A stretch of 11,948 bases of DNA, from the NCBI GenBank assembly GCA_023091735.1, contig JALKBU010001369.1, positions 1 to 11,948 of the forward strand. Direction: 5' to 3'. Every line of letters starts with the position of its first letter. Position 1 is the stretch's first letter. This DNA is from Trichomonas tenax. Lineage: Eukaryota > Parabasalia > Trichomonadida > Trichomonadidae. A model generated the notes under the pieces. It was not told where the DNA came from. It searched no databases and saw only the letters and a list, made by a program, of their open reading frames with translations. The translations under genes were made by a program, and so were the position numbers. Shown here one piece after another: positions 1-9,108 of this stretch.

Positions 1-65
1 TGCTTAAGCTCATGATTTAATTAGTATTAAAAAATAATATTTTAAATTTTTATCCAATATAAAAC

Positions 66-362
66 ATGACAGACTTCGAAACTTTGAAAGCGACATTAAA
101 GGAAGAAATATTAAAGGAGCTTAGCTCTAAGACCGAAGGTCACGAACTCAAAGCAACAACGAAAACAAGAAAGAAGAAAAAGAATGCAAAAAATGATGAA
201 GGATTTACATCACTAGAAAAGAAACCAGTTAAGCCTAAACGTAAGTGCACAGAAAAACAATTAGCAGCACTTGCTGCAGGAAGACAGAAGAATCCGAGGT
301 GGATAAGTAAGCGTATGAGAGAAGCAGAGGAAGCTAAGAAGAAAGAAGAGGAAGAGAAGTAA
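66..362 (+). CDS. Small lysine-rich basic protein, 98 aa, element-associated
   Basis: The ORF encodes a highly charged protein with a polybasic tract TKTRKKKKN near residues 33-40, a second basic stretch KPKRK at 56-60, a helix-like segment EKQLAALAAGRQKN at 63-76 and an acidic/basic tail EEAKKKEEEEK. There is no signal peptide or membrane segment. The composition fits a nucleic-acid-binding or nuclear protein, and small basic proteins of this style occur in virus-like elements and large DNA viruses, but no family is recognised. The stop codon is followed 7 nt later by TAAA at 369-372, the trichomonad-type poly(A) signal, and then directly by the tandem array. The upstream region is AT-rich without a clear TCA-type initiator. 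It may be an intact small gene of the left element. Confidence 0.55.
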   Translation: MTDFETLKATLKEEILKELSSKTEGHELKATTKTRKKKKNAKNDEGFTSLEKKPVKPKRKCTEKQLAALAAGRQKNPRWISKRMREAEEAKKKEEEEK

Positions 363-368
363 TCCAAA

Positions 369-372
369 TAAA
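369..372 (+). promoter_or_regulatory. Candidate poly(A) signal TAAA after the 98-aa ORF
   Basis: TAAA lies 7 nt after the stop codon of the 98-aa ORF. In Trichomonas, UAAA close to or overlapping the stop codon is the described polyadenylation signal. In DNA this AT-rich the motif can arise by chance, so the position is the main support. Confidence 0.35.
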
Positions 373-690
373 TTTTCAAATTTCTTACTTCATAAATTTC
401 TTTCGCTTTCTTTTTTTAGTTAGTTAGTCATAAATTATTTTTTTTCAAAAACTGAATAAATTTCTCTCATAACCACTAAAATTATTTTTCAAAATTTTCT
501 TACCCTCATTTCTTTTCGCTTTCTTTTTTTAGTTAGTTAGTTAGTCATAAATTATTTTTTCAAAAAACTGAATAAATTTTCTCTCATAACCACTAAAATT
601 AATTTTCAAAATTTTCTTACCCTCATTTCTTTTCGCTTTCTTTTTTTAGTTAGTTAGTTAGTCATAATTTTTTTAAAAAAACTGAATAAA
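371..690. repeat. Left tandem array, period about 113-117 bp
   Basis: Landmark TTCGCTTTC recurs at 402, 515 and 632, giving periods of 113 and 117. Each unit carries a T-run, two or three copies of TTAG/AGTT, then TCATAA, an AT stretch, ACTGAATAAATTT, TCTCTCATAACC and ACTAAAAT. The third unit is truncated where it abuts the inverted-repeat arm at about 690. The array is the reverse complement of the units at 10842-11293, but lacks the GC-rich hairpin insert found there. It fills most of the gap between the 98-aa ORF and the 106-aa ORF; no gene is seen in it. Confidence 0.9.
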
Positions 691-874
691 TTTTATAAAG
701 TCATTAGTTTCAAAATCAAAATTAACGTTAATTTTGTAAGCAATTTCAAAATTTTAATTTCTATATGGGGGGACCTAACTTGTAAAACTAACTCTGTCGT
801 AAATATATTTAAATAGATGTTAGCAGCAGACACGGCGTAGTCGTGGATGGTGCGAACATCTTATTACTAACTCT
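690..874 (+). repeat. Left arm of a ~185-bp inverted repeat
   Basis: This segment matches the reverse complement of 10508-10691 along its whole length, with roughly four-fifths identity by eye. Shared landmarks are TTTTATAAAGTCATTAG, AACGTTAATTTTG, CTATATGGGGG, TTGTAAAA followed by TAACTCTGTCG, CACGGCGTAG, and GCGAACATCT followed by ATTACTAAC. The end at 872-874 falls inside the 3' coding part of the 106-aa ORF. A 7-bp stem (AGATGTT at 815-821 with AACATCT at 855-861) corresponds to a 9-bp stem in the right arm. Confidence 0.88.
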
Positions 875-1129
875 CCACCTATTTTCTTTTTCTACATATG
901 TTTTATTTTTCCATTCTTTCGGTATATCTTCTTTATATAAATATTTATGTATCAGGAATGAATACATTATATCTGTTCCTTCTTCTATAAAATAGTGTCC
1001 ATCAATGATATTCATTTTGTCTTTTCTCAGAGTTTGCCCTTTCTTTGCTCGTCTTTGATCTTCCACCTGCTTTACTTCAACTTTTGCCATCTCTTCCTTC
1101 ATCAATTGGTCGAGTATTTGATGCTCCAT
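809..1129 (-). CDS. Hypothetical protein, 106 aa, element-associated
   Basis: No family is recognised. The N-terminal 40 residues are charged and helix-like (EHQILDQLMKEEMAKVEVKQ, then RRAKKGQTLRKDK). The middle is more ordered (IIDGHYFIEEGTDIMYSFLIHKYL, residues 41-64). Residues 86-93, RVSNKMFA, match the C-terminus of the 114-aa ORF of the right block (RVSNEMFA), and the DNA match continues into the 3' flank. In the right copy a TAA follows MFA; here the equivalent triplet is CCA, so the reading frame runs 13 residues further (94-106) through sequence that is non-coding in the other copy. The tail is therefore probably acquired. A TCA lies only a few bases before the ATG, which is not a convincing initiator. 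It may be a real small gene or the 3' part of a recombined one. Confidence 0.45.
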   Translation of the reverse strand: MEHQILDQLMKEEMAKVEVKQVEDQRRAKKGQTLRKDKMNIIDGHYFIEEGTDIMYSFLIHKYLYKEDIPKEWKNKTYVEKENRWRVSNKMFAPSTTTPCLLLTSI

Positions 1130-1194
1130 TTCTGAAGAAATAAAAAATAAAAATTTTAAAATAAATTTATTTTTTATCTCATCTAATCTAATTT

Positions 1195-1362
1195 CCTTTA
1201 TCTTATTTATGATTTAATTTTTTATCTCCTATATGAGAGCATTTTTATGAGTTCATCATCTATGTATTCATTTATGAGTTGATCTATATATCATCTATGT
1301 GATCATTTATGTAATCATTTGTGAATTGCCTTTATCTTATTTATGATTTAATTTTTTATCTC
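1195..1362. repeat. Degenerate AT-rich direct repeat, offset 134 bp
   Basis: The segment CCTTTATCTTATTTATGATT and its continuation TAATTTTTTATCTC occur at 1195-1227 and again at 1329-1361, essentially identical over about 33 bases. Between them are shorter variants of ATCTATG, TCATTTATG and GTAATCAT, so the interval reads as a small decayed satellite. Confidence 0.75.
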
Positions 1363-2120
1363 ATCTATGTAATCATCTATGAATTTCAAAAAATAGAATG
1401 GGGCTAGTGGCGACATTTCTGGCGCCAATAGAACCATTCTATATATCATCGGAATAAGGTTCCTAATTTTTGCTTTATTTTTTCATTCCAGTACCTCCAC
1501 TTGCAAAAATCCTAAAAGTACAACTTTAGCTATTTCACACCTATTATCGGCCTGGATGTAAGGGTTTGATTTTCAAGCTCATGGGCGACATTTTCTTAAA
1601 CTGATAATATGTATACCCTCATCTCATTAATTTTTAGAAATAGCTTTAGAAGATCATGACGCACGAGTCATATCTACACATGCCATCACTGACTTCCTCA
1701 TATTATCGACATTCATGTATATCCAGATGATAATCTTATTTAAAAACTCATTCTCTAAATTTCTCTATTTTCATTTTACAAAACTGTCATGTAAACTTTA
1801 CATGACATAGAGTTTTTAACACAAACATAACATACCGTAAAAAGCTTGTATTATATCAATTTTCTTTACTCAGTGGTGCTAAAATGCTCAATATCGACTA
1901 TAGATTAAGCGAGGAATTTTCAAGATTTAATTTTCCATGTTTACCTCTTCAAAATAACAAAATGATAGTATCAATAGTATTGACATTTTGTGATAATCCT
2001 GAATATCACGAAAACAGCTCGATTTAGCAAGTTTTTTTTGGACTTGCGATAAAATTTGTAAATATTTCAAAAATTCTGAATAATAATCGTCGTACTTTCA
2101 AAATAAAAATATTTCTGAGA

Positions 2121-2321
2121 TTAATTCAATTCTTTTCTTCTCATAACATTTTTAGATGAATGTTTTAAAAAACTGTGTCGTGCCTTATCTTTAGCCTCTC
2201 TTTTATGAGCAGCCTCGCTTTTACCTCTCCTGAATAGCATAATTATCTCATTATATTTACTTTTACATGTTTTTTTCCCACACAAATTGCTATTTGCAAA
2301 ATTAGCTGTTATTCTACTAAA
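2121..2321 (-). pseudogene. Possible C-terminal remnant of a basic, Cys-containing protein (weak)
   Basis: A 66-codon open stretch without an N-terminal ATG ends at a TAA. It contains a LCGKKTCKSK segment with two cysteines and a long Arg/Lys-rich tail (FRRGKSEAAHKREAKDKARH). The composition is protein-like, resembling a zinc-knuckle or DNA-binding tail, but the minus strand here is A-rich, which favours lysine by chance. No homologue is recognised. It is listed only as a candidate remnant. Confidence 0.15.
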
Positions 2322-2885
2322 TTATGCCGGACCCTGCTGTCCACGAAATGTTATACCATAGAATACGATTGTAAGCCTTATTAAGTGTCCACAGAAGATA
2401 CCATGATCATTATTAAACGAATCTCCGAGCTTCAAATCTTATTTTCTTTTATTCTACCCAAAGGGCTTCTTGTAATTTCGATTCTGCAAAGAAAAAATTA
2501 TGTTTTTTTCTACTTGATAAATTTTGTCACGTAAATCGATTATACGTGTCATATTTTATTTCACATGTATTCAATCATAAAAAGCTTGTTGTCATCTAAA
2601 AAATTAGAATTTGATTTAAATGCCATTATGATGCACATAACATATGAAATCGTTTCGCATCAAAATTTAGCTCATTTCTTCAATAATTAAAATTTCAAAA
2701 TCGAAATCTTCTTTTAATTTACTTCAAAACCTCACACATCGGTCCATTCTCAGTAATGCTCATACTCTTGTTTCAATCTCTGGCTTGTTTTATTCAAAAA
2801 TACCCTTGCAACAAGTTATTTTTGTGCTATCGAGTTTTTTTATGACGCTACATAATACTAAACAAAAATTAATATAAATATTAAA

Positions 2886-5800
2886 TTATGGTTCAACTAA
2901 ATATGTGAACATCTTCTCTTTCTTGACATAGATCTCACCGCGTTCTTTGATGTCGAACTGTTGGCCGTAGATTAGTTCGTAGACAGGACGTGAGATGTGG
3001 ACTTTCATTGGGACGCCGTGGTGTTCCATCTCGTGCGCGATGTTGATTGCGGGACCAAGGATCTCGAATGTCGGCTTCTCGGTGCCGATGACACCGGCAA
3101 CAATTGGACCCCCGGTGTTGACACCAACACGGATTCTTAAGCTCTCGTTCTCTTCTTCGTCAATCTCTAACAATTTCTTGATGACCATGCAGCCAAAGTC
3201 GACAACTTCCTTCGCGTGGACTGCAGGCTGATTGACTTCATCGAAGATACCACCGGCAGCCATGTAACAGTCCCCGATGCATTTGATCTTAGTCATCGTC
3301 TTGTGAGCATTTGTGATTTGGTCGAATTCCTTGAACATAATATTGAGCATTCTCATGACGTATTGTGCATCGTGAGATCCACACCATGGTGTGAATTCAA
3401 CAACATCTAAGAAAAGAATTGTTGCACTCTTAACAGAGAATGAAATGTTCTTCTCTCCAGCTTGAACTCTTGGAACTAAAGAAGCTGGAAGAATCGAAGC
3501 GAGCATCTTATCTGACTTCTCCTTCTCATCCGCTATAAGTTTTTCGTGCATAACATTCTGTGTCTGATCACTTCCTGAATAGATTCTGTTTCCAGAGACA
3601 GAAGTTGAAGAGAACTTAATGAAAACTTTGTCACCGTTTGGTTTATTGAAAACTAAATCAGTTATCTGCAAGAAAACTTTCTCAAGCTTTCCATTTGGAC
3701 ATGAGAATCTTTCAGTAACGAAGAACTCGTTGATGTGCTTTCCTTCGATTTTCGATTTGTTCATTTCAAACATTTCCTCGAAAGCATTGTTAACAGAGAT
3801 GATCTTTCCTGTTTCATCTTGGCAAACAAGAATTGCTTCGTTAAGTTTGTTGACAACTTCATTAAAAAAGTTGATGTGATGCTCAACGCCACTTTCTTCC
3901 TCATAAGAATAGTTTCCAGTAATCAAATCCATGATTTTAGCATTCTCAAGAATGACTGTTGGTGGGCAACGAAGCAACTGCCGAAGAGTGAATCTGATGA
4001 GTTTTTCTTCCTTTCTGATGAAAGCGAGAATAACAAACATCAAAAGTAATGCAATAACAGCGAAAACAACAGCAATAATCAATATCAATGATCCCTGATG
4101 ATGGACTGTTTCAATAAGTGTTGGAACTAATTTGATGCCCGTTGGATAGAAGAAAGCTTCATACATTTCGATTGGACCAAGCTGCCATATCTCGTTAACA
4201 CCATCTCCATTTGGCCGCGGCCAACGTGGTGGATTCTCGTGCATCATTGAAGACAATTTCTTCAAGTACGCAGTGACGAAGTATAATTGCTGCGCTCCTA
4301 TGAAGCAGTGGACGGAGTCTTGCATCAAAGCCGGTGGTTTGACTGGATCATTGCAGGTCAACAGTTTGTTTGCATAGGCAACAGCTTCATCGATACCAAC
4401 GAATGGAACTTCCTTAACATCAACACCACCCAAGCGAAAACCTAAGAAATAAGAAGCTTGGAGTGGAATGATTCTATCGATGTTTGCAACTTCATCATCA
4501 ACACTGATGATTGTGTCAGCAAAGATTGGATGATATTTGGCTAAAACAATCTTCCACAATCTTGCAGCAATAGAGAACAAGAAAGTGATTGAGCCGTAGA
4601 GATAATTGATGTGGTGGCAATTATAGAAAATGCTCTGCGAGGCAGAATTGAAGCATTTGAAACAAAGATAAAAACCTAAGCATGAAGCAATGATAACGCA
4701 CAAATAAATGAACATAACGAAGAGCTCTGAGTTAGATTGCATGCTGTCTGAGATTGAAGAGAAAAGTTTGATGATGGATTCTTCTTGTCTCGTTAATTCA
4801 GCATCTAAATGTGATGAAAAGGTGTTTCTGCTGTCTTTTCCTTCACCTTTGATGTTGTTGAAAGAGCAGGAAACGTTGGAGATAACTGTCTTCGGAAGAT
4901 CCATTAATCTCTTTGTAATTGTCTCTTTGACTTTTCGAAGCTTTCTGAACTGGATGAAATACAAAGCTGCATAAGCTATGACATTGACTGCGATCAAAGT
5001 TGCTAAAACAATGATGAAGATCTTCCTGTAGTATTCATGGTTCTCTTGGATGTAAACAACCATCTCTGTCATGGCGCTGTTCAATGCACTTGTGATCAAA
5101 TTGTTGTTATTTCTCGCCGTGATTGAATCCGAGCTTCTTGCGAGTTCAGGAGTGACAATTGGAACTTCGATAATTTTTCCAATGGTGATAGTGATCATGA
5201 AACTAACGTCGATAGAAGAAACTGGTGTTTTGACAACATCAGTGATATTTCTATAATAAAAGAATGTTAAGTCTGATGAAAAGAGATAATCTCTGACTTT
5301 CTCGATGTGTTCATTTCCATATTTGTAATGTCTGACTGTAGAAATTATAGAATTTGATTCTGTGACACTCTGAGCGAAGTATCTGCAAATATCTCTTGTG
5401 TTTGTTTTGTCCCCGAAGGCGTGGAACGTAAATCCAGGAATAAATGGAATTCCTTTCATAACTGTTTGTGACGCATTGTTTGGATCAGGCATATACTGCA
5501 ACAAATGCTTTCCGATGAATGCAGGCATCATGTTGACAAGATTTCTCGTGAAAGCAATGCCCTGCATGTATTCGATTGGCTCTGTAAGTTCCTTTGAGTA
5601 GAATATGAACAAAGCATATAAAGCAATCAAAGGAGCCAAACTCAAAATGATATAAGCCAAGATTGTCGAAAAATAAATGAATCTGATTGATGGAATATGA
5701 TGATTATCGATCTGCTTCGAGATTGTGTTGACGGCGTCCATAACAACATCGTCAACGAGTTGAATGTCTTCGATATTGAAACTTTCTCCTTCAAAGTTTG

Positions 5801-7541
5801 TTTTGACTGAAGTATCTGTTTGTGTTTCAATGCAATTATCGGGAATATTCGGGAAAGCAACGACACCTAAGTCATGGACATCGTCAGGACAAATTCTTAA
5901 ACCTCTCGAAAGCTTATTGACTTCATCAATCTTCTTTTTGTAGGTCAAAATATCGCCTTTGATTTCGTAAAGGAACTTCGCTTGTTGTCTTGCAGCGAAT
6001 CTGTTGTTTGGATACAAAGTCATCAAATAATTAATGTCACTCTCACATTCATTGACTGCATCGTAAGCATTGTTGATAGAAGATCCCATTTCGTGAGCAG
6101 ATCCTTGTAAAACTAAGTCCCAAATGTTTCTCAGTCTGTTTTTGGCTTTCATGAATCCTTTCGACAATTTCGAGACTTTCGCTTTGATCTGTGTTGTGAA
6201 TCTGACTTCTCTCGTGTTGATGATGTTCTCTATGTTCCTTGTAATGAGTGTAACCATTCCTGAATTTTCTTTGAACATTGCAACGTGCTGAGCAATGAAA
6301 GATAATGTATTTGTGTTTTCAGGATAAATTGCGGCGTATTTCGCATAATTTGCCCAAACATCAAGGCCATCTCTCCACTCGTTGATAGCCATCTTGAACA
6401 ACGAGAAGTTTAAGCAGGATGGATGACAATTGTTAAATCCTGAGATGAGCATTTGTTTGAATTTTCCTTTCGACTTAATAAGTGTAATATCCTGCATGGA
6501 TTCAACTTCATCGAGCTTAGCAAGATCCTTTTGGACTCTTCTCCTAATGATAAATGAAGATAAAATTGTCGTTAAAATATATAAAGCGAATACACCCAAG
6601 AAATACCAATCACCGTACGCGAAACCTGTTATAACGACAATTTCATTGGCAATGCAAACACAAATTCCACTTAAACAGCCTCCGAGAACAAAAGTTTGGT
6701 GATGTAAATTTGGAAAAGTGCCGCAATTAAAAAGTGACGTTATCATGTAAACATATCCAAAAAGTGCCAAACCGATAAAAACACCGTTTGCTATTCTGGA
6801 TAAATTAGCGGATAACGCGCACACGAATGTCACGTATATTGTTCCCAGGAGTATTTTGTTCTGCGATTTACCCTCTACTGATTGAAAACTCATTGGTCTG
6901 AAGATTAAAGTCGTCGTAAACGTCTTTAGCAAGAAATAGACATAGAGGATCACTGTAAATGCGGAAACTATGAATGATACTACGTGGAAAATATCAATAT
7001 ATGAGTTTTTCGCAATGAATTCTGACAAAACTAAACCAGCGAAGTGTGTAATGATTGGTAATAGATAGAATGGGCAAATAGCCATGAAAATGGATAAAAT
7101 GTATGTGGTAGCCATTGATACTTTTGACTTCTGTGTGTAGATCTGAGCAGCGATAACTAAGTATATTAAAAACACAAGCAAGAAGGCTGAAAAGATGAGA
7201 GCAACGTAGTGTTCGCTTCCATCTCTGAACTCCACTGGAATGATATGGAAAAGGATCGAAAACAAAGACATTGTCTTAAAAGAAATCGAACTTTCATTAA
7301 AAAAGTTTCGACTGTCGGCCTTTAAAGCTCCCCCTAAGAGCTGAAAGAATCTCAAGAACGTCACTATATTGTATACTGCAGGCATACGTGGTGCATATAT
7401 ATCGAAATAGTTGAACAAATTGATCAAATTAGTGATTGCCTTCTTGTGGTAAGGGATACCTATCAATTTTTCAAGCCGAGTGCTAATAGAAAGGGCACTA
7501 TCTTCTATTGACTGATTGGTAGACGTCTGAACTTCCTCCAT
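2886..7541 (-). CDS. Polytopic membrane class III adenylyl cyclase with PAS domain, 1551 aa
   Basis: Predicted to make cAMP from ATP at a membrane. In order: about nine membrane segments within roughly residues 57-332; a cytoplasmic helical region 333-620; membrane segment 621-648; a loop 650-838; segment 840-863; a short loop; segments 941-962 and 978-1000; a second large loop 1002-1147; segment 1149-1175; a PAS domain about 1228-1325 (VCQDETGKIISVNNAFEEMF); a signalling helix 1331-1360; and the catalytic domain about 1368-1551. Metal-binding aspartates are D1379 (FLDVVEFT) and D1424 (CIGDCYMAAGG). K1420 sits where adenylyl cyclases have Lys and guanylyl cyclases have Glu, and E1493 sits near the second base-specifying site, so adenine preference is inferred. 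The transition-state Asn is N1500, but the usual Arg is E1504. Length and layout fit the large trichomonad cyclase family; the frame is intact and intronless. The start is supported by an initiator 11 nt upstream. Third-position GC is clearly higher over the catalytic end. Confidence 0.93.
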   Translation of the reverse strand: MEEVQTSTNQSIEDSALSISTRLEKLIGIPYHKKAITNLINLFNYFDIYAPRMPAVYNIVTFLRFFQLLGGALKADSRNFFNESSISFKTMSLFSILFHIIPVEFRDGSEHYVALIFSAFLLVFLIYLVIAAQIYTQKSKVSMATTYILSIFMAICPFYLLPIITHFAGLVLSEFIAKNSYIDIFHVVSFIVSAFTVILYVYFLLKTFTTTLIFRPMSFQSVEGKSQNKILLGTIYVTFVCALSANLSRIANGVFIGLALFGYVYMITSLFNCGTFPNLHHQTFVLGGCLSGICVCIANEIVVITGFAYGDWYFLGVFALYILTTILSSFIIRRRVQKDLAKLDEVESMQDITLIKSKGKFKQMLISGFNNCHPSCLNFSLFKMAINEWRDGLDVWANYAKYAAIYPENTNTLSFIAQHVAMFKENSGMVTLITRNIENIINTREVRFTTQIKAKVSKLSKGFMKAKNRLRNIWDLVLQGSAHEMGSSINNAYDAVNECESDINYLMTLYPNNRFAARQQAKFLYEIKGDILTYKKKIDEVNKLSRGLRICPDDVHDLGVVAFPNIPDNCIETQTDTSVKTNFEGESFNIEDIQLVDDVVMDAVNTISKQIDNHHIPSIRFIYFSTILAYIILSLAPLIALYALFIFYSKELTEPIEYMQGIAFTRNLVNMMPAFIGKHLLQYMPDPNNASQTVMKGIPFIPGFTFHAFGDKTNTRDICRYFAQSVTESNSIISTVRHYKYGNEHIEKVRDYLFSSDLTFFYYRNITDVVKTPVSSIDVSFMITITIGKIIEVPIVTPELARSSDSITARNNNNLITSALNSAMTEMVVYIQENHEYYRKIFIIVLATLIAVNVIAYAALYFIQFRKLRKVKETITKRLMDLPKTVISNVSCSFNNIKGEGKDSRNTFSSHLDAELTRQEESIIKLFSSISDSMQSNSELFVMFIYLCVIIASCLGFYLCFKCFNSASQSIFYNCHHINYLYGSITFLFSIAARLWKIVLAKYHPIFADTIISVDDEVANIDRIIPLQASYFLGFRLGGVDVKEVPFVGIDEAVAYANKLLTCNDPVKPPALMQDSVHCFIGAQQLYFVTAYLKKLSSMMHENPPRWPRPNGDGVNEIWQLGPIEMYEAFFYPTGIKLVPTLIETVHHQGSLILIIAVVFAVIALLLMFVILAFIRKEEKLIRFTLRQLLRCPPTVILENAKIMDLITGNYSYEEESGVEHHINFFNEVVNKLNEAILVCQDETGKIISVNNAFEEMFEMNKSKIEGKHINEFFVTERFSCPNGKLEKVFLQITDLVFNKPNGDKVFIKFSSTSVSGNRIYSGSDQTQNVMHEKLIADEKEKSDKMLASILPASLVPRVQAGEKNISFSVKSATILFLDVVEFTPWCGSHDAQYVMRMLNIMFKEFDQITNAHKTMTKIKCIGDCYMAAGGIFDEVNQPAVHAKEVVDFGCMVIKKLLEIDEEENESLRIRVGVNTGGPIVAGVIGTEKPTFEILGPAINIAHEMEHHGVPMKVHISRPVYELIYGQQFDIKERGEIYVKKEKMFTYLVEP

Positions 7542-7554
7542 TATGAAGAAATGA
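7542..7554 (-). promoter_or_regulatory. Trichomonad-type initiator (Inr) of the cyclase gene
   Basis: On the minus strand the bases just before the ATG read TCATTTCTTCATA. This is very close to the published trichomonad Inr (TCA followed by pyrimidine, then T/A). The A of the first TCA is 11 nt upstream of the ATG. A second TCATA lies nearer the start. The element supports the chosen start and expression by RNA polymerase II. Confidence 0.7.
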
Positions 7555-8982
7555 ATTGGTCAAGTCTTAAGAATTGAAAAGTGCGTTTAGTTGTTCAGAA
7601 TATGACATATATAGTCTTCTAATTAATATTTATCCATAAAATCGAAGTTCGTTGATAACTCAATAAATTCTTAAGGGTATGACAAAAATTGAACGAGTTA
7701 ACAAATTTTTGAAAAGGTATCTTCGTTATTCAAGAATTTTTGCATAATACTGATTTGGATGCTATGTGGATCATAATTGTTAAGTTAGTTGTCAAACTTA
7801 CGAATTTTGAGAAAAATAAGAATTGTAAAATCATGCATTATGAGGTCTAAAAATAAATATTATACTGTAAAAAGTACGTAAAAATGAATATTTTTTGATA
7901 TGGCATTATAAATGTATCTGATTAATACTAACAACTTTTCACACTTCCAATTCAATTTAATGCTTTTGTATTTAATTCAGTAAAATGTAACCAAACAAAA
8001 TTGAATGTAGCTCTCAAATCCAAATGAGCTGATTTTAAGCTTGATAACCACAGTTCTTTGTAAATCATGTAATCGTAGCAACAGACAAAAAATGGAGGGA
8101 TAATATTTATTGAATTAAATCGACTTCTTTTGACGTTCACTTGAAGCGTATAATACAAAATAAAATTTTTTACAATTTGTTTTTGTAATCGTTTCAATTC
8201 AATGAAAAAAAGCAAAATGACTCACATAGATTTAATTAATGGAAATACACGGATTTGGCCGATTTATAACTTTTTCTAACTGATCTCTCAAAAAAATGTT
8301 TTTTTACTCAGCCAAATATAATTTTCTTTTATTTATAGAATGGTATTGTTTATTCAAAACAGCAATCTGTCAGGCCTTTTTGAAATCTACCGGTAGATTG
8401 TTATTGTATTCTCCTTCATATTATGCCGGCTTGGGTAGTTTGGGCTATGTTTCACCGACAAATCACGTTTGTGTCTATAGATTGCGGTTTCATCTTCTCT
8501 AATTGCTTCTTTATTTGTTGTGTAGCTATGAACTTGGATCTCTAAAGCCTTATCATAACCAAATTTGTGTGTTATTCATAGAGTTAAAGTGTCTCATGAC
8601 TAAAAATTGATCTCTTATGAACAAAAGTGAGACATAAGGAGAAATCGTGTGGGAACCTGACCCTCTTGCATATTGTGGGCATTTGAAAAAGTTGATTCGA
8701 GAAAACAGAGAGATTGCGAATAGATAAAATAGATACACAGTAATGTATAGCTCCAAAGAGCATGGTAGAGAATACATCGTGGCATTAGATTATATTTATC
8801 AGGAAAGCCTTTAATTTGCACCCAATGTGTTTCCAAATTTGGTCAATGGTGGTGGATGGAAATATTTTCGTGCAAAATTGTCTGGAAACATGTTGTCGGT
8901 CCTATTGGTGTGTTATTGCAAAATGTTTCCAAAAAGAGAATATTTTGCTTACGGAACATCCTTCCTATTAAATTATGTGAAA
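7542..8982. other. 1.4-kb intergenic region between cyclase and tRNA-Ala
   Basis: Beyond the cyclase initiator this AT-rich interval shows no convincing gene. Open frames of 68-87 codons on both strands have no domain, no credible start context and poor coding character. TGTTTCCA-like words occur near 8827 and 8921 (+) and, inverted (TGGAAACA), near 8884, a small dyad cluster just upstream of the tRNA whose meaning is unknown. Confidence 0.6.
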
Positions 8983-9054
8983 GGGTGCATAGCTCAGTGG
9001 TAGAGCGCAACATTTGCATTGTTGAGGCTGAGGATTCGATCTCCCCTGCATCCA
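8983..9054 (+). tRNA. tRNA-Ala (anticodon UGC)
   Basis: A complete 72-nt cloverleaf. The acceptor stem is GGGTGCA/TGCATCC with G3:U70, the universal alanine identity pair, and A73 as discriminator. The D arm is GCTC/GAGC, the anticodon stem CAACA/TGTTG with loop TTTGCAT (anticodon TGC at 9015-9017). The T arm is GAGGA/TCCCC with loop TTCGATC and one A:C mismatch at its second pair. The internal promoters are intact: A box TAGCTCAGTGG (8990-9000) and B box GGATTCGATCT (9032-9042). CCA is not encoded and there is no intron. The gene lies only 67 nt before the SNARE start codon. Confidence 0.97.
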
Positions 9055-9060
9055 TTTTTT
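9055..9060 (+). terminator. RNA polymerase III T-run terminator of tRNA-Ala
   Basis: Six T residues follow the discriminator base directly, which is the standard Pol III termination signal. A second run TTTTT follows after AC. Confidence 0.85.
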
Positions 9061-9108
9061 ACTTTTTCTAAAATTTTGTCAAAATTTTAAAGTTTACATA
9101 TCATAATT

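Larger units (their letters stand above)
1..1130. mobile_element. Left virus-like (Maverick/Polinton-type) element remnant, boundaries unknown
   Basis: This block holds two small convergent ORFs (66-362 + and 809-1129 -), a tandem array of the module that also fills the right block, and a 185-bp segment repeated in inverse orientation at 10508-10691. Shared repeats tie it to the right block, where a fibre-like capsid-type remnant is visible. That is why it is called element-derived rather than host. No integrase, DNA polymerase, ATPase or capsid gene is visible here. The outer boundary lies beyond the window start, and the inner boundary near 1130 is only where the element-like signal fades. 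Confidence 0.5.
1130..2885. other. 1.75-kb AT-rich intergenic region, downstream of the cyclase
   Basis: No convincing gene is seen. The first 250 bases are low-complexity T/A-rich DNA with an imperfect direct repeat (separate entry). Two weak coding-like stretches exist. One runs 1884-2027 (+), 47 codons from an ATG, beginning MLNIDYRLSEEF. The other is on the minus strand at 2121-2321 (separate entry). Neither has a recognisable domain. TATGAC, TCATAA and T-run motifs are scattered without periodicity. The region may hold decayed element or gene debris between the left block and the cyclase 3' end. Confidence 0.6.

Noticed and set aside
1884..2027. A 47-codon ORF beginning MLNIDYRLSEEF
   Set aside because: It is short, without a domain or credible initiator. 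It is noted as a possible remnant inside the gap entry but not listed as a gene.
7952..8215. An 87-codon ORF on the minus strand in the cyclase-tRNA gap
   Set aside because: Composition is typical of translated AT-rich non-coding DNA, with no domain, no initiator and no neighbour logic.
8296..8502. A 68-codon ORF whose GSLGYVSPT segment recalls the C-terminal end of IS3/retroviral-type integrases
   Set aside because: Only about nine residues match, there is no upstream DDE-type sequence in any frame, and the rest is not integrase-like. Coincidence is more likely.
8553..8836. Two overlapping minus-strand ORFs of 73-74 codons upstream of the tRNA
   Set aside because: They overlap in different frames, are rich in chance Phe/Tyr/Leu, and have no recognisable feature.
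8843..9071. ORFs on both strands that run through the tRNA gene
   Set aside because: The tRNA-Ala cloverleaf explains this sequence fully; reading frames across it are accidental.
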